This document shows positions 1 through 9,484 of a stretch of DNA of 64,000 nt, piece after piece. The DNA lies in contig NZ_CP129613.1 in the NCBI RefSeq assembly GCF_030486405.1, positions 1,426,001 through 1,490,000 on the forward strand, written 5' to 3'. A program made the translations under genes and the position numbers. Position 1 is the first letter of the stretch, and each line of letters starts with the position of its first letter. This stretch comes from Mycolicibacterium sp. HK-90. Its GTDB lineage: Bacteria; Actinomycetota; Actinomycetes; Mycobacteriales; Mycobacteriaceae. The notes under the pieces are model-generated. The model worked only from the letters and a program-made list of their open reading frames with translations, did no database searches and was not told the DNA's origin.

Positions 1-1
1 C

Positions 2-1357
2 CGGATCCTGGACTTCTTGGAGGACACCGGCCAGCTCGACAACACGATCATCGTGGTGATCTCCGACAACGGCGCCAGCGGGGAGGGCGGGCCGAACGGG
101 TCGGTGAACGAGACCAAATTCTTCAACGGCTACATCGACACCGCCGAGGAGGGCCTGAAGTTCGTCGACCGGCTGGGGTCACCGGAGACCTACAACCATT
201 ATCCGATCGGGTGGGCGATGGCGTTCAACACGCCCTACAAGCTGTTCAAACGCTACGCGTCCCATGAAGGGGGGATCGCCGACACCGCAATCATCTCCTG
301 GCCCAACGGAATCGGCGCACACGGTGCGGTGCGGGACAACTACGTCAACGTCTGTGACATCACCCCCACCGTGTACGACCTGCTCGGCCTCACCCCGCCG
401 GCCAGTGTGCGCGGGGTTCCCCAGAAGCCGCTGGACGGCGTGAGTTTCAAAGTGGCGCTGGATGATCCGGACGCACCGACGGGCAAGGAAACCCAGTTCT
501 ACACGATGCTCGGCACCCGCGGCATCTGGCACAAGGGCTGGTTCGCGAACACGGTGCACGCCGCCACCCCGTCGGGCTGGTCGCACTTCGATGCCGACCG
601 CTGGGAGCTGTTCCACATCGAATCCGACCGCAGCCAGTGTCACGACCTGGCCGCCGAACAGCCCGAGAAACTCGAAGAACTCAAGGCGCTGTGGTTCAGC
701 GAGGCCGACAAGTACAACGGGCGTCCGCTGGCCGACCTGAACATCCTGGAGACCATGACCCGGTGGCGGCCGTACCTGACGGGGGAGCGGTCCAGCTACA
801 CCTACTATCCCCACACCGCCGAGGTCGGGCTCGGTGCGGCGGCCGAACTGCGCGGGCAGTCGTTCACCGTGCTCGCCGATGTCACCGTGGACGACGGTGA
901 CGCACAGGGCGTGCTGTTCAAGCAGGGCGGCGCCCACGGCGGTCACGTGCTCTACATTGCCGACGGGCGGCTCCGGTACGTCTACAACTTCCTCGGTGAG
1001 CACGAACAGGTGCTCAGCTCCCCAGATCCGATTCCGTTGGGGCGTCACATCTTCGGTGTGCAGTATGTGCGGGCGGGCACCGTCGAGGGCAGCCACACCC
1101 CGATCGGGCACACCTCGTCGTTCATCGACGGTGCCGCGGTGGCCGAGCTGGCCGGGATGCAAACCCACCCCGGTATGTTCGCGCTCGCCGGCGGCGGCAT
1201 CTGCATCGGCCGTAACCCGGGATCCGCGGTGTCACAGCGCTATCGGGCACCGTTCGGATTCACCGGCGGCACCATCGGGCAGGTCACCGTCGACCTGTCC
1301 GGCCGGCCGTATGAGGATCTCGAACGCACCCTCGCCGCCGCCTTCGCCAAGGACTGA
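2..1357 (+). CDS. Arylsulfatase, C-terminal part (5' truncated by window edge)
   Basis: This is the C-terminal part of a type I arylsulfatase of the mycobacterial AtsA kind, which hydrolyses sulfate esters. The frame is already open at the window edge, so the N-terminal half with the CxPSR-type formylglycine site lies outside. The visible part starts near the conserved segment VVISDNGASGEGG and continues through the family C-terminal segments, including RWELFHIESDRSQ. A C-terminal beta-rich extension of about 190 residues follows, typical of the large mycobacterial sulfatases. Three bases separate its stop from a lipoprotein gene, and the sulfatase-activating enzyme lies one gene further on, so substrate enzyme and activator are probably co-expressed. 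The family and orientation are secure; the substrate is unknown. Confidence 0.9.
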   Translation, partial: RILDFLEDTGQLDNTIIVVISDNGASGEGGPNGSVNETKFFNGYIDTAEEGLKFVDRLGSPETYNHYPIGWAMAFNTPYKLFKRYASHEGGIADTAIISWPNGIGAHGAVRDNYVNVCDITPTVYDLLGLTPPASVRGVPQKPLDGVSFKVALDDPDAPTGKETQFYTMLGTRGIWHKGWFANTVHAATPSGWSHFDADRWELFHIESDRSQCHDLAAEQPEKLEELKALWFSEADKYNGRPLADLNILETMTRWRPYLTGERSSYTYYPHTAEVGLGAAAELRGQSFTVLADVTVDDGDAQGVLFKQGGAHGGHVLYIADGRLRYVYNFLGEHEQVLSSPDPIPLGRHIFGVQYVRAGTVEGSHTPIGHTSSFIDGAAVAELAGMQTHPGMFALAGGGICIGRNPGSAVSQRYRAPFGFTGGTIGQVTVDLSGRPYEDLERTLAAAFAKD

Positions 1358-1360
1358 CCG

Positions 1361-2059
1361 ATGAACCCGATGGTGACCGGGCTCTGCGCCGCGGCGGCTG
1401 CGGTCGTGACATTGCCGGCGTGCGGGGGTGGAAGCCGGGCAGTCGAGGGCCCGTTCGCCTCCACCGTCACCGCCGCACCGGTCACGACACTCCCGACGAC
1501 ATCGCCGAGCCGGGCGTTACCGGAGTTCGCGCTGCCGGCCTATGGCGTCGAACCCACCACCAGGCGCGCGCTGGCGCCGGGTGAGGTCACGTGCCCGGCC
1601 CCGCCTGGGGCCACCGTCGAGGTCCGCGGTCCGGAGCCGGGTTCCCCGACCCTGACCGTCGCGGTGCCCGAAGGGTTCACCGAGGTGGAACCGGGCGCAG
1701 AGACGGTGCGGCTCACCGGCCCCGCGGGGATGACCGCCGAGATCTCTCTGGCCCCGACCACGCTCGGCGCCGAGGACGAGTTCAAGCGGTACAGCGACGA
1801 CCGCGTGGCGAACTCGCCGATCAACAGCCTCAGCGTGCTGCCCGGCGATCTCTGCGGCTACAGCGGGCAGAAACTGATGGGCGTCTTGGCGGACCGCCCG
1901 GGTGAGGGCATCGAGTACGCCGACCGGATCGCTCACCTGTGGACCGGCAGCGGGGATTACCTGGCGGTCGTGCGGCTCGAGGCGCCAGGCGGAACGCCGG
2001 GATTCGAGCAAGCGCAGTCGGCGATGTTCACCGACTTCGGCATCACGATGCCGGGCTGA
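1361..2059 (+). CDS. Putative lipoprotein of unknown function
   Basis: This 232-residue protein is predicted to be an exported lipoprotein. It has a short hydrophobic N-terminus (ALA-rich, residues 7-18) ending in a lipobox LPAC with the acceptor cysteine at position 21, followed by GGGS and a Pro/Thr-rich linker of about 40 residues. The remaining 170 residues contain two cysteines (in VTCPAPPG and DLCGYSG) that could form a disulfide. I do not recognise a catalytic motif. It sits between arylsulfatase and formylglycine-generating enzyme genes with almost no spacing, so it is probably co-transcribed with them. The ATG three bases after the sulfatase stop is the natural start. Confidence 0.72.
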   Translation: MNPMVTGLCAAAAAVVTLPACGGGSRAVEGPFASTVTAAPVTTLPTTSPSRALPEFALPAYGVEPTTRRALAPGEVTCPAPPGATVEVRGPEPGSPTLTVAVPEGFTEVEPGAETVRLTGPAGMTAEISLAPTTLGAEDEFKRYSDDRVANSPINSLSVLPGDLCGYSGQKLMGVLADRPGEGIEYADRIAHLWTGSGDYLAVVRLEAPGGTPGFEQAQSAMFTDFGITMPG

Positions 2060-2090
2060 GCCCTCATCGGCCCCGACTAGCCTCGACTCC

Positions 2091-2963
2091 GTGGCCACCG
2101 AACTGATCGAGCTTCCCGGCGGAGCTTTCCGAATGGGCTCGACGGCGTTCTATCCGGAAGAGGCGCCGGTCCACACCGTGACCGTCGGCGCGTTCGCGAT
2201 CGAGCGGCATCCGGTCACCACCGCCCAGTTCGCCGAGTTCGTCGGGGCCACCGGATACGTCACCATCGCCGAACGGCCGATGGACCCCCGGGACTACCCC
2301 GGCGTCGACGAGGCCGATCTGGTGCCGGGTGCCCTGGTGTTCAAGCCCACCGACGGCCCCGTCGACCTGCGGGACTGGCGGCAGTGGTGGGACTGGGCGC
2401 CGGGCGCCAACTGGCGTCACCCGTTCGGGCCCGATCGGGAACCCGCCGCCGACGACCACCCCGTCGTACAGGTGGCCTACCCGGACGCCGCGGCGTACGC
2501 GGCCTGGGCCGGGCGCCGGCTGCCCACCGAAGCCGAGTGGGAGTACGCGGCACGTGGGGGGGTCGAGGGCAAATACGCCTGGGGCGACGAGGTGAACCCG
2601 GGCGGCGCGCTCATGGCCAACACCTGGCAGGGACGCTTCCCCTACCGCAACGACGGCGCCCTCGGCTGGCGCGGCACCTCACCGGTCGGCAGCTTCCCGG
2701 CCAACGCGTTCGGCCTGTCGGACATGATCGGCAACGTGTGGGAGTGGACCACCACACGGTTCACCGGGCAGCACCGGCTGGAGGCCGACGCGCCCGCGTG
2801 CTGCCCGCCCGCCGGGGCGGATCCGACGGTGAACCAGGTGCTCAAGGGCGGTTCGCACCTCTGCGCGCCCGAGTACTGTCACCGGTACCGTCCGGCGGCC
2901 CGGTCACCGCAGTCGCAGGACAGCGCGACCACCCACATCGGGTTTCGCTGCGTCCTGGGGTAG
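2091..2963 (+). CDS. Formylglycine-generating enzyme (sulfatase-modifying factor)
   Basis: This 290-residue cytoplasmic enzyme of the FGE/SUMF1 family oxidises the active-site cysteine of sulfatases to formylglycine, here presumably that of the adjacent arylsulfatase. The family opening (LPGGAFRMGS) and the motifs RLPTEAEWEYAARGG, GNVWEWT and GFRCV are all present. The two cysteines of the copper-dependent active site fall at positions 258 and 263 in the segment HLCAPEYCHRYRP, the same five-residue spacing as in characterised actinobacterial FGEs. The GTG start was chosen because homology begins right there; the in-frame start further upstream would overlap the lipoprotein gene deeply. The Cys pair argues for an active enzyme rather than a kinase-like or EgtB-like relative. 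Confidence 0.93.
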   Translation: MATELIELPGGAFRMGSTAFYPEEAPVHTVTVGAFAIERHPVTTAQFAEFVGATGYVTIAERPMDPRDYPGVDEADLVPGALVFKPTDGPVDLRDWRQWWDWAPGANWRHPFGPDREPAADDHPVVQVAYPDAAAYAAWAGRRLPTEAEWEYAARGGVEGKYAWGDEVNPGGALMANTWQGRFPYRNDGALGWRGTSPVGSFPANAFGLSDMIGNVWEWTTTRFTGQHRLEADAPACCPPAGADPTVNQVLKGGSHLCAPEYCHRYRPAARSPQSQDSATTHIGFRCVLG

Positions 2964-3046
2964 GGCGAGCGGCCGGTTGTTGCACGCTTAACCGCCGAAC
3001 GCGTGTCACAAGTGGCCACTCAGCACATTCGTCGATCGGCGGCGAT

Positions 3047-3075
3047 TTGGCGCATTCGCCGTGCTCACCTACTAT
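3047..3075 (+). promoter_or_regulatory. Putative sigma-A promoter of the spc ribosomal operon
   Basis: A hexamer TTGGCG (3047-3052) and a hexamer TACTAT (3070-3075) are separated by exactly 17 bases, a good match to the mycobacterial housekeeping promoter. It lies in the 242-base gap before rplN and would give a leader of roughly 120 bases. The infA promoter candidate further along the window uses the same TTGGCG hexamer. This is sequence inference only; no transcript start is known here. Confidence 0.55.
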
Positions 3076-3100
3076 GTAGGGGTTGCCTTGGGCAGACCTC

Positions 3101-3125
3101 GGTTGACTGCTGTTCTGAGTCAACC
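3101..3125 (+). promoter_or_regulatory. Stem-loop in the rplN leader
   Basis: GGTTGACT (3101-3108) and AGTCAACC (3118-3125) form a perfect 8-bp stem with a 9-base loop. It lies about 20 bases into the predicted transcript and 80 bases before the rplN start. There is no T-run after it, so it does not look like an intrinsic terminator; it could be a ribosomal-protein autoregulatory structure or a stability element. The role is inferred. Confidence 0.4.
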
Positions 3126-3205
3126 CCGCGTGCCCTTCGGAAACAAAGACCGCGCACGTCCAGGTCGGTATCTGGCGTGCATACAAAACCAGGTCAGGAG
3201 ATCGA

Positions 3206-3574
3206 GTGATTCAGCAGGAATCGCGGTTGAAGGTCGCCGACAACACGGGCGCCAAGGAGATCTTGTGCATCCGCGTGCTCGGTGGCTCATCGCGACGCTA
3301 CGCAGGCATCGGTGATGTCATCGTCGCGACCGTCAAGGACGCCATCCCGGGCGGCAACGTCAAGCGCGGCGATGTCGTCAAGGCCGTCGTGGTGCGCACC
3401 GTCAAGGAACGCCGTCGCGCCGACGGCAGCTACATCAAGTTCGACGAGAACGCGGCCGTCATCATCAAGGCCGACAACGACCCGCGCGGCACCCGCATCT
3501 TCGGGCCCGTCGGCCGGGAACTGCGCGAGAAGCGCTTCATGAAGATCGTCTCGCTGGCGCCGGAGGTTTTGTGA
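3206..3574 (+). CDS. rplN: 50S ribosomal protein L14
   Basis: L14 binds 23S rRNA at the subunit interface and contacts L19 and 16S rRNA. The 122-residue length is the normal bacterial size. The family segments [13 protein letters not shown] near the N-terminus and the C-terminal [18 protein letters not shown] are intact. The start is GTG, preceded five bases upstream by GGAG. It is the first gene of the spc block in this window, since the S10-type genes that usually precede it are not adjacent here. Its stop codon overlaps the rplX start by one base, which implies translational coupling. Confidence 0.98.
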   Translation: MIQQESRLKVADNTGAKEILCIRVLGGSSRRYAGIGDVIVATVKDAIPGGNVKRGDVVKAVVVRTVKERRRADGSYIKFDENAAVIIKADNDPRGTRIFGPVGRELREKRFMKIVSLAPEVL

Positions 3575-3891
3575 TGAAGGTCCACAAGGGCGACACCGTG
3601 CTCGTCGTCTCGGGCAAGGACAAGGGCGCGAAGGGCAAGGTCATCGAGGCCTACCCGACCCGCGACAAGGTCCTCGTCGAGGGCGTCAACCGGATCAAGA
3701 AGCACACCGCGCAGTCGCAGAACGAGCGCGGCGCATCGTCGGGCGGCATCGTCACCCAGGAAGCCGCGATCCACGTGTCCAACGTGATGGTCGTGGACTC
3801 CGACGGCAAGCCGACCCGTGTGGGTTACCGCGTCGATGAGGAGACCGGCAAGAAGGTCCGCATCGCCAAGACCAATGGCAAGGACATCTGA
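3574..3891 (+). CDS. rplX: 50S ribosomal protein L24
   Basis: L24 is one of the two assembly-initiator proteins of the large subunit. This 105-residue protein starts [18 protein letters not shown], the canonical KOW-motif opening. I chose the ATG overlapping the rplN stop (TGATG) over a GTG three bases upstream, because family members begin with MKVHKGD and a GGAGG Shine-Dalgarno sits eight bases before it. Its own stop overlaps the rplE ATG by one base, continuing the tight coupling of this operon. Confidence 0.98.
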   Translation: MKVHKGDTVLVVSGKDKGAKGKVIEAYPTRDKVLVEGVNRIKKHTAQSQNERGASSGGIVTQEAAIHVSNVMVVDSDGKPTRVGYRVDEETGKKVRIAKTNGKDI

Positions 3892-4454
3892 TGACTGCAC
3901 CAGAGAAGGTTCAGCCCCGGCTGAAGCAGCGCTACCGCGAAGAGATTCGTGAGGCGCTCAACAAGCAGTTCGAGTTCGACAACGTCATGCAGATCCCCGG
4001 CGTCGTCAAGGTTGTCGTCAACATGGGCGTCGGCGACGCCGCCCGTGACGCCAAGCTGATCAACGGCGCGGTCAGTGACCTGCAGCTGATCACCGGTCAG
4101 AAGCCGGAGATCCGCAAGGCCCGCAAGTCCATCGCACAGTTCAAGCTGCGTGAGGGCATGCCCATCGGCGCCCGCGTGACCCTGCGCGGCGACCGGATGT
4201 GGGAGTTCCTGGACCGGCTGATCTCCATCGCCCTGCCCCGTATCCGCGACTTCCGCGGCCTCAACGGCAAGCAGTTCGACGGCACCGGCAACTACACCTT
4301 CGGCCTCAACGAGCAGTCGATGTTCCACGAGATCGACGTGGATTCCATCGACCGTCCCCGCGGCATGGACATCACCGTCGTCACCTCGGCGACCAACGAC
4401 GACGAAGGCCGTGCGCTGCTGAAGGCGCTGGGCTTCCCCTTCAAGGAGAACTGA
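3891..4454 (+). CDS. rplE: 50S ribosomal protein L5
   Basis: L5 forms part of the 5S rRNA-protein complex in the central protuberance and contacts P-site tRNA. The protein has 187 residues with the short N-terminal extension seen in actinobacteria ([14 protein letters not shown]). The family core is visible in [13 protein letters not shown], in the segment [20 protein letters not shown] and in [11 protein letters not shown]. The start ATG overlaps the rplX stop by one base. The next gene, for a zinc-type S14, follows four bases after the stop. Confidence 0.98.
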   Translation: MTAPEKVQPRLKQRYREEIREALNKQFEFDNVMQIPGVVKVVVNMGVGDAARDAKLINGAVSDLQLITGQKPEIRKARKSIAQFKLREGMPIGARVTLRGDRMWEFLDRLISIALPRIRDFRGLNGKQFDGTGNYTFGLNEQSMFHEIDVDSIDRPRGMDITVVTSATNDDEGRALLKALGFPFKEN

Positions 4455-4458
4455 GCAC

Positions 4459-4644
4459 ATGGCAAAGAAGGCGCTGGTCCACAAGGCCAACAAGAAGCCC
4501 AAGTTCGCGGTTCGCGCGTACACGCGGTGCAACAAGTGCGGTCGCCCGCACTCGGTCTACCGCAAGTTCGGGCTGTGCCGTATCTGCCTGCGCGAGATGG
4601 CGCACGCGGGTGAGCTGCCCGGCGTGCAGAAGTCCAGCTGGTAA
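4459..4644 (+). CDS. rpsZ: 30S ribosomal protein S14, zinc-binding (type Z)
   Basis: S14 helps assemble the head of the small subunit. This is the short 61-residue zinc form: the two pairs CNKC and CRIC, about 13 residues apart, form the zinc ribbon, and the protein ends in the typical LPGVQKSSW. Many mycobacteria also carry a longer zinc-free S14 in a zinc-repressed operon elsewhere, so this is the copy used when zinc is available. It follows rplE directly and is separated from rpsH by a 98-base gap, in which I see no clear promoter or terminator. Confidence 0.97.
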
Positions 4645-4742
4645 TCCAGCGGACACAGCGCAGTAGACCACACAGACCAATCCAAACAGGTTGCGGAAGG
4701 CCCTGAAGAGGGAACCGCCGCGAGGAAGGTGAGCCGGTTGTC

Positions 4743-5141
4743 ATGACGATGACTGACCCGATCGCAGACTTTTTGACACGTCTGCGCAACGCCAATTCGG
4801 CGTACCACGATGAGGTGACTCTGCCCCACTCGAAGATCAAGGCGAACATCGCCGAGATCCTCAAGAAAGAGGGCTACATCAACGACTACCGCACCGAGGA
4901 TGCTCGCGTCGGCAAGTCCCTGGTGGTGTCGCTCAAGTACGGCCCCAGCCGTGAGCGCAGCATCGCCGGCCTGCGCCGGGTGTCCAAGCCCGGCCTGCGG
5001 GTCTACGCAAAATCCACCAACCTGCCTCGGGTGCTCGGCGGCCTGGGCGTGGCGATCATCTCCACGTCCTCGGGCCTGCTCACCGACCGCCAGGCAGCAC
5101 GACAGGGCGTGGGCGGCGAAGTCCTCGCTTACGTCTGGTAG
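4743..5141 (+). CDS. rpsH: 30S ribosomal protein S8
   Basis: S8 binds the central domain of 16S rRNA and in E. coli is the translational repressor of the spc operon. The 132-residue protein starts [17 protein letters not shown] and ends with the conserved [26 protein letters not shown] tail. A purine-rich AGGAAGGTGAG stretch lies upstream of the ATG. A 98-base gap precedes the gene, the largest gap within this otherwise tightly packed operon, so a structured S8 target or an internal promoter there is possible, though none is obvious. Confidence 0.98.
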   Translation: MTMTDPIADFLTRLRNANSAYHDEVTLPHSKIKANIAEILKKEGYINDYRTEDARVGKSLVVSLKYGPSRERSIAGLRRVSKPGLRVYAKSTNLPRVLGGLGVAIISTSSGLLTDRQAARQGVGGEVLAYVW

Positions 5142-5154
5142 GGGGCAGCAGAAC

Positions 5155-5694
5155 ATGTCGCGTATTGGAAAGCAGCCGGTCCTGGTTCCCGCCGGGGTCG
5201 ATGTGACGATCGACGGCCGCAACGTCTCGGTCAAGGGTCCGAAGGGCACCCTGACCCTCGACGTCGCTGAGCCGATCACCGTCGAGCGCAACGAGGACGG
5301 CGCCATCGTGGTCAGCCGTCCCGATGACGAGCGGCGCAGCCGCTCGCTGCACGGTCTGTCCCGGACCCTGGTGGCCAACCTGGTCACCGGTGTCACCGAG
5401 GGCTACACCCGCAAGATGGAGATCTTCGGCGTCGGCTACCGCGTCCAGCTCAAGGGTTCCAACCTGGAGTTCGCACTCGGCTACAGCCACCCCGTGGTGA
5501 TCGAGGCGCCGGAGGGCATCACCTTCGCCGTCGAGACGCCCACCAAGTTCTCGGTCTCCGGCATCGACAAGCAGAAGGTCGGTCAGATCTCCGCGGTCAT
5601 CCGCCGCCTGCGCCGCCCCGACCCGTACAAGGGCAAGGGTGTGCGTTACGAGGGTGAGCAGATCCGCCGCAAGGTCGGAAAGACAGGTAAGTAA
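5155..5694 (+). CDS. rplF: 50S ribosomal protein L6
   Basis: L6 sits near the factor-binding centre of the large subunit. The protein has 179 residues starting [17 protein letters not shown], the standard L6 opening, and ends in the family C-terminal segment [17 protein letters not shown] longer open frame continues upstream inside rpsH but has no family similarity, so the ATG preceded by an AGGGGG purine run was chosen. It lies 13 bases after rpsH and two bases before rplR. Confidence 0.98.
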   Translation: MSRIGKQPVLVPAGVDVTIDGRNVSVKGPKGTLTLDVAEPITVERNEDGAIVVSRPDDERRSRSLHGLSRTLVANLVTGVTEGYTRKMEIFGVGYRVQLKGSNLEFALGYSHPVVIEAPEGITFAVETPTKFSVSGIDKQKVGQISAVIRRLRRPDPYKGKGVRYEGEQIRRKVGKTGK

Positions 5695-5696
5695 TC

Positions 5697-6104
5697 ATGG
5701 CTGCAAAGACTGAAGCTGCCGCCGCCCGTAAGCCGGTGGGGCAGAACATCTCTGAGACCCGCCGTAACTCCCGGCTGCGTCGGCACGCCCGGTTGCGCAA
5801 GAAGGTCTCCGGCACCGCCCAGACCCCGCGTCTGGTGGTCAACCGCTCCGCGCGGCACATCCACGTCCAGCTCGTCGACGACCTGCAGGGCGTCACGCTG
5901 GCGGCTGCCAGCTCGATCGAGGCCGACGTCCGCGCCGTCGAGGGTGACAAGAAGGCGCACAGCGTTCGGGTCGGTCAGCTGATCGCCGAGCGCGCCAAGG
6001 CTGCCGGCGTCGACACCGTGGTGTTCGACCGTGGTGGCTACACCTATGGCGGCCGGATCGCCGCGCTGGCGGATGCCGCGCGCGAGGGCGGGCTGAAATT
6101 CTGA
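5697..6104 (+). CDS. rplR: 50S ribosomal protein L18
   Basis: L18 binds 5S rRNA together with L5. This 135-residue protein has an Ala-rich extension of about 15 residues before the core that starts [21 protein letters not shown]. The C-terminus [19 protein letters not shown] is the family signature. Start ATG lies two bases after the rplF stop. All features are ordinary for an actinobacterial L18. Confidence 0.98.
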   Translation: MAAKTEAAAARKPVGQNISETRRNSRLRRHARLRKKVSGTAQTPRLVVNRSARHIHVQLVDDLQGVTLAAASSIEADVRAVEGDKKAHSVRVGQLIAERAKAAGVDTVVFDRGGYTYGGRIAALADAAREGGLKF

Positions 6105-6126
6105 TGACTGTCAACGAGAGGACTGC

Positions 6127-6786
6127 ATGATGGCCGAGCAGGCAACTGGTGCCGGCGGCCCAGGCGCTTCCGACAACCGTGGTGGCCGTGGCCGCCGCGA
6201 CGACCGCGGTGGCCGTGGTGGCCGCGACAGCGGCGAGAAGAGCAATTACATCGAGCGCGTGGTGTCGATCAACCGCGTCTCCAAGGTGGTCAAGGGTGGT
6301 CGGCGCTTCAGCTTCACCGCTCTGGTCATCGTCGGTGACGGCAAGGGCATGGTCGGCGTCGGCTACGGCAAGGCCAAGGAAGTTCCGGCCGCCATCGCCA
6401 AGGGCGTCGAAGAGGCTCGCAAGGGCTTCTTCCGGGTTCCGCTGATCGGCGGCACCATCGTCCATCCGGTTCAGGGCGAAGCCGCCGCCGGTGTGGTGAT
6501 GCTGCGTCCGGCCAGCCCCGGTACCGGTGTGATCGCCGGTGGTGCGGCTCGCGCGGTGCTGGAATGCGCCGGCGTGCACGACATCCTGGCCAAGTCGCTG
6601 GGCAGCGACAACGCGATCAACGTGGTGCACGCCACCGTTGCCGCGCTGAAGATGCTCCAGCGGCCGGAGGAAGTGGCGGCCCGTCGCGGCCTGCCGCTGG
6701 AGGACGTTGCGCCGGCCGGCATGCTGAAGGCCCGGCGCGAGAGCGAAGCGCTGGCTGCCGCAGCAGCGCGTGAGGGATCGGCATAA
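6127..6786 (+). CDS. rpsE: 30S ribosomal protein S5
   Basis: S5 lines the mRNA entry channel and influences decoding fidelity. The 219-residue protein begins with a Gly/Arg/Asp-rich low-complexity extension of about 35 residues ([19 protein letters not shown]), as in other mycobacterial S5 proteins, then the double-stranded RNA-binding core [21 protein letters not shown] and the domain ending in [24 protein letters not shown] lies five bases before the first of two consecutive ATG codons; either could be used. Confidence 0.97.
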   Translation: MMAEQATGAGGPGASDNRGGRGRRDDRGGRGGRDSGEKSNYIERVVSINRVSKVVKGGRRFSFTALVIVGDGKGMVGVGYGKAKEVPAAIAKGVEEARKGFFRVPLIGGTIVHPVQGEAAAGVVMLRPASPGTGVIAGGAARAVLECAGVHDILAKSLGSDNAINVVHATVAALKMLQRPEEVAARRGLPLEDVAPAGMLKARRESEALAAAAAREGSA

Positions 6787-6788
6787 CC

Positions 6789-6974
6789 ATGGCAGAGCTC
6801 AAGATCACCCAGGTGCGCGGAACCATCGGCGCACGCTGGAAGCAGCGCGAAAGCCTGCGGACCCTGGGGCTGAAGAAGATTCGTCAGTCTGTGGTGCGTG
6901 AGGACAACGCGCAGACCCGCGGTCTGATCAAGGCCGTTCATCACCTCATCGAGGTGGAGGAGGTGAAGTCCTGA
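6789..6974 (+). CDS. rpmD: 50S ribosomal protein L30
   Basis: L30 is a small peripheral protein of the large subunit. The 61-residue product starts [14 protein letters not shown] and carries the family segments [15 protein letters not shown] and HLIEVEEV. It begins two bases after rpsE and its stop overlaps the rplO ATG by one base. Nothing unusual. Confidence 0.97.
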   Translation: MAELKITQVRGTIGARWKQRESLRTLGLKKIRQSVVREDNAQTRGLIKAVHHLIEVEEVKS

Positions 6975-7417
6975 TGTCCGTTATCAAGCTTCACGACCTG
7001 AGGCCCGCCCCCGGAGAGAAGAAGGCCAAGACCCGCGTCGGTCGTGGTGAGGGCTCCAAGGGTAAGACCGCCGGTCGTGGTACCAAGGGCACCAAGGCCC
7101 GCAAGAACGTCCCCGCGACGTTCGAGGGTGGCCAGATGCCGATCCACATGCGGCTGCCGAAGCTCAAGGGCTTCAAGAACCGCTTCCGGACCTCCTACGA
7201 GGTCGTCAACGTCGGCGACATCGCCAAGGCCTTCCCGCAGGGCGGCACCATCGGTGTCGACGAGCTGGTCGCCAAGGGCCTCGTTCGCAAGAACAGCCTG
7301 GTGAAGGTGCTCGGCGACGGCAAGCTGGCCGTCAAGGTCGACGTCACCGCCAACAAGTTCAGTGGTAGCGCCCGTGAGGCGATCACCGCTGCCGGTGGTT
7401 CGGCAACCGAGCTGTAA
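6974..7417 (+). CDS. rplO: 50S ribosomal protein L15
   Basis: L15 is a late-assembly protein with a long basic N-terminal extension that threads into 23S rRNA. The 147-residue protein opens [36 protein letters not shown] in family fashion and ends with [17 protein letters not shown]. It is the last gene of the operon here: a strong intrinsic terminator begins 20 bases after its stop, and secY, which follows rplO directly in many bacteria, is displaced by about 7.5 kb. The start ATG overlaps the rpmD stop. Confidence 0.98.
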   Translation: MSVIKLHDLRPAPGEKKAKTRVGRGEGSKGKTAGRGTKGTKARKNVPATFEGGQMPIHMRLPKLKGFKNRFRTSYEVVNVGDIAKAFPQGGTIGVDELVAKGLVRKNSLVKVLGDGKLAVKVDVTANKFSGSAREAITAAGGSATEL

Positions 7418-7436
7418 CTTTCTGCGCCAGCAGACG

Positions 7437-7470
7437 AAGATCCCCGCACGCCCGGCGTGCGGGGATCTTT
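7437..7470 (+). terminator. Intrinsic terminator after rplO
   Basis: AAGATCCCCGCACG (7437-7450) and CGTGCGGGGATCTT (7456-7469) form a perfect 14-bp stem closed by a five-base loop CCCGG, with a short T-run at the 3' side. It follows the rplO stop by 20 bases and precedes sppA by about 40, so it should separate the ribosomal operon from sppA. Confidence 0.88.
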
Positions 7471-7512
7471 GCGTCTCATAGACCACTGTCCGGCCGCCGG
7501 TAGGCTCGTTCC

Positions 7513-9297
7513 ATGTTCGCCTTTCTCCCAGGACTTCCCGGCCAGGATGATCTCAAGGCGTTGGCCCGGCGCGTTGACACCGCCCGGCACAACGGTGTGC
7601 CCAGCGGGTGTGTGCTGGAGCTGGACCTGACGTCGGTCCCGCCGGAGACCACCGGCTTTGACCCGCTGGCGATGATCGCCGGTGGAGGCCGGCCGATGGT
7701 GTTGCGGCAGGCCGTGACCGCGATCCACCGCGCCGCCGAGGACGACCGCGTGGCGGGGCTGATCGCGCGGGTGCAGCTGCCCGCCGCCGCTCCCGGCCCG
7801 GTGCAGGAATTGCGCGACGCCATCGCGGCTTTCGGCGCCGTCAAACCCACAGTGGCCTGGGCCGAAACCTATCCCGGGACACTGTCCTACTACTTGGCGT
7901 CGGCCTTCCGCGAGGTGTGGATGCAGCCGTCGGGCTCGGTCGGTCTGGTCGGGTTCGCCACCAACGCGATGTTCCTGCGCGACGCTCTCGACAAGGCAGG
8001 CATCGAGGCCCAGTTCGTCGCACGCGGTGAATACAAGTCCGCGGCAAACGTTTTCACCGAAGGCGGCTACACCGAAGCGCAGCGCGAAGCCGACGGCCGA
8101 ATGATCGAGAGCCTGCAATCACAGGTGTGGCAGGCCATCGCCGAATCCCGGAACCTGACCCCGGAGGTGATCGACACCCTGGCCGACCGCGCGCCGGTGC
8201 TGCGTGAGGAGGCGGTCACCAGCGGGCTGATCGACCGCATCGGGTTCCGGGACGAGGCCTACTCACGCATCGGGGAGCTGTCCGGTGGCCCCACCGAGGC
8301 CGGCGCCGACGCCGACAATCATCCGGATGCTCTCCCGCGGCTTTATCTTTCGCGTTATGCGCGGACGGCACCGAAGGTGCCGACACCGTCCATCCCGGGC
8401 CGCAAGGCCAAGCCCGCCATCGCGGTGGTGACCCTGCACGGCTCCATCGTCAGTGGCCGCGGTGGGCCGCAGGTACTGCCACTGGGGAACTCCAGTGCCG
8501 GCGGTGACACCATCGCGGCGGCGCTGCGGGAGGCTGCCGCCGATGACGAGGTGTCGGCCATCGTGCTGCGCGTGGACAGCCCCGGCGGTTCGGTCACCGG
8601 ATCGGAAACCATTTGGCGCGAGGTGGTTCGGGCCCGGGAGCGGGGGAAGCCGGTGGTCGCCTCGATGGGTGCGGTCGCGGCGTCCGGCGGCTACTACGTG
8701 TCGATGGCAGCCGACGAGATCGTCGCCAACCCAGGCACCATCACCGGGTCGATCGGTATCGTCACCGGCAAGCTGGTGTCCCGCGAACTCAAGGACAAAC
8801 TCGGTGTCGGCTCGGATTCCTTGCGTACCAACGCCAATGCCGACGCCTGGTCCTCGAATGCACCGTTCACCGACGAGCAGCACGCCCATGTCGAGGCCGA
8901 GGCGGACCTGCTCTACACCGATTTCATCGAGCGGGTGGCGCACGGGCGCCGGCTCACGGTCGATCAGGTCGACGAGGTGGCCCGCGGGCGAGTGTGGACC
9001 GGCGTCGATGCCAGGGACCGTGGACTCGTCGACGAGCTCGGTGGGCTGCGTACCGCCGTGACCCGGGCCAAGGTGCTGGCCGGCCTGGATCCGGACACCA
9101 AGGTCCGGGTGTTCAGCTATCCCGGTTCGTCGTGGCTGGAGATGTTGCGGCCCAAGCCTTCCTCGCAGCCCGCGGCCGCCTCGCTGCCGCAGGCGGTCGG
9201 CAGCCTGCTCGGCCGGTCGGTGCTCGGCATCCTCGACCAGGCCGAACGCACCGTGACCGGGGCGAATGCCCTCTGGCTGGGGGAGCACCGGTTCTGA
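7513..9297 (+). CDS. sppA: Signal peptide peptidase SppA, 67K type (protease IV)
   Basis: SppA degrades leader peptides left after signal-peptide cleavage. This 594-residue protein has the tandem two-domain architecture of the 67K class. The catalytic lysine is K175 in the N-terminal domain (segment RGEYKSAAN), and the nucleophilic serine is S391 in the C-terminal domain (segment [10 protein letters not shown]), so the Ser-Lys dyad is complete. No strong N-terminal transmembrane segment is visible, which differs from the E. coli enzyme and fits the mycobacterial form that begins MFAFLP. It stands alone after the rplO terminator. Confidence 0.92.
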   Translation: MFAFLPGLPGQDDLKALARRVDTARHNGVPSGCVLELDLTSVPPETTGFDPLAMIAGGGRPMVLRQAVTAIHRAAEDDRVAGLIARVQLPAAAPGPVQELRDAIAAFGAVKPTVAWAETYPGTLSYYLASAFREVWMQPSGSVGLVGFATNAMFLRDALDKAGIEAQFVARGEYKSAANVFTEGGYTEAQREADGRMIESLQSQVWQAIAESRNLTPEVIDTLADRAPVLREEAVTSGLIDRIGFRDEAYSRIGELSGGPTEAGADADNHPDALPRLYLSRYARTAPKVPTPSIPGRKAKPAIAVVTLHGSIVSGRGGPQVLPLGNSSAGGDTIAAALREAAADDEVSAIVLRVDSPGGSVTGSETIWREVVRARERGKPVVASMGAVAASGGYYVSMAADEIVANPGTITGSIGIVTGKLVSRELKDKLGVGSDSLRTNANADAWSSNAPFTDEQHAHVEAEADLLYTDFIERVAHGRRLTVDQVDEVARGRVWTGVDARDRGLVDELGGLRTAVTRAKVLAGLDPDTKVRVFSYPGSSWLEMLRPKPSSQPAAASLPQAVGSLLGRSVLGILDQAERTVTGANALWLGEHRF

Positions 9298-9484
9298 CCG
9301 AGCGCTGATCGACCCGCCGGTGACGGCGGTGATTCGCATCCTGTGGCGCCGCGCGGTAACGTCGGCTTCGGAGCAGAAGGTAGCCAATAAAACTACGGTC
9401 TGGCCCTGCGGTGTTGATCTGAATCAGCCGACGTCGAGGTGTGATCCGGCGGGAGCAGTGTCGTCAGACACGAGGAGGGTTCCC

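Noticed and set aside
179..1168. Long open frame opposite the arylsulfatase gene
   Set aside because: No recognisable domain, and its composition follows the reverse complement of a high-GC coding frame.
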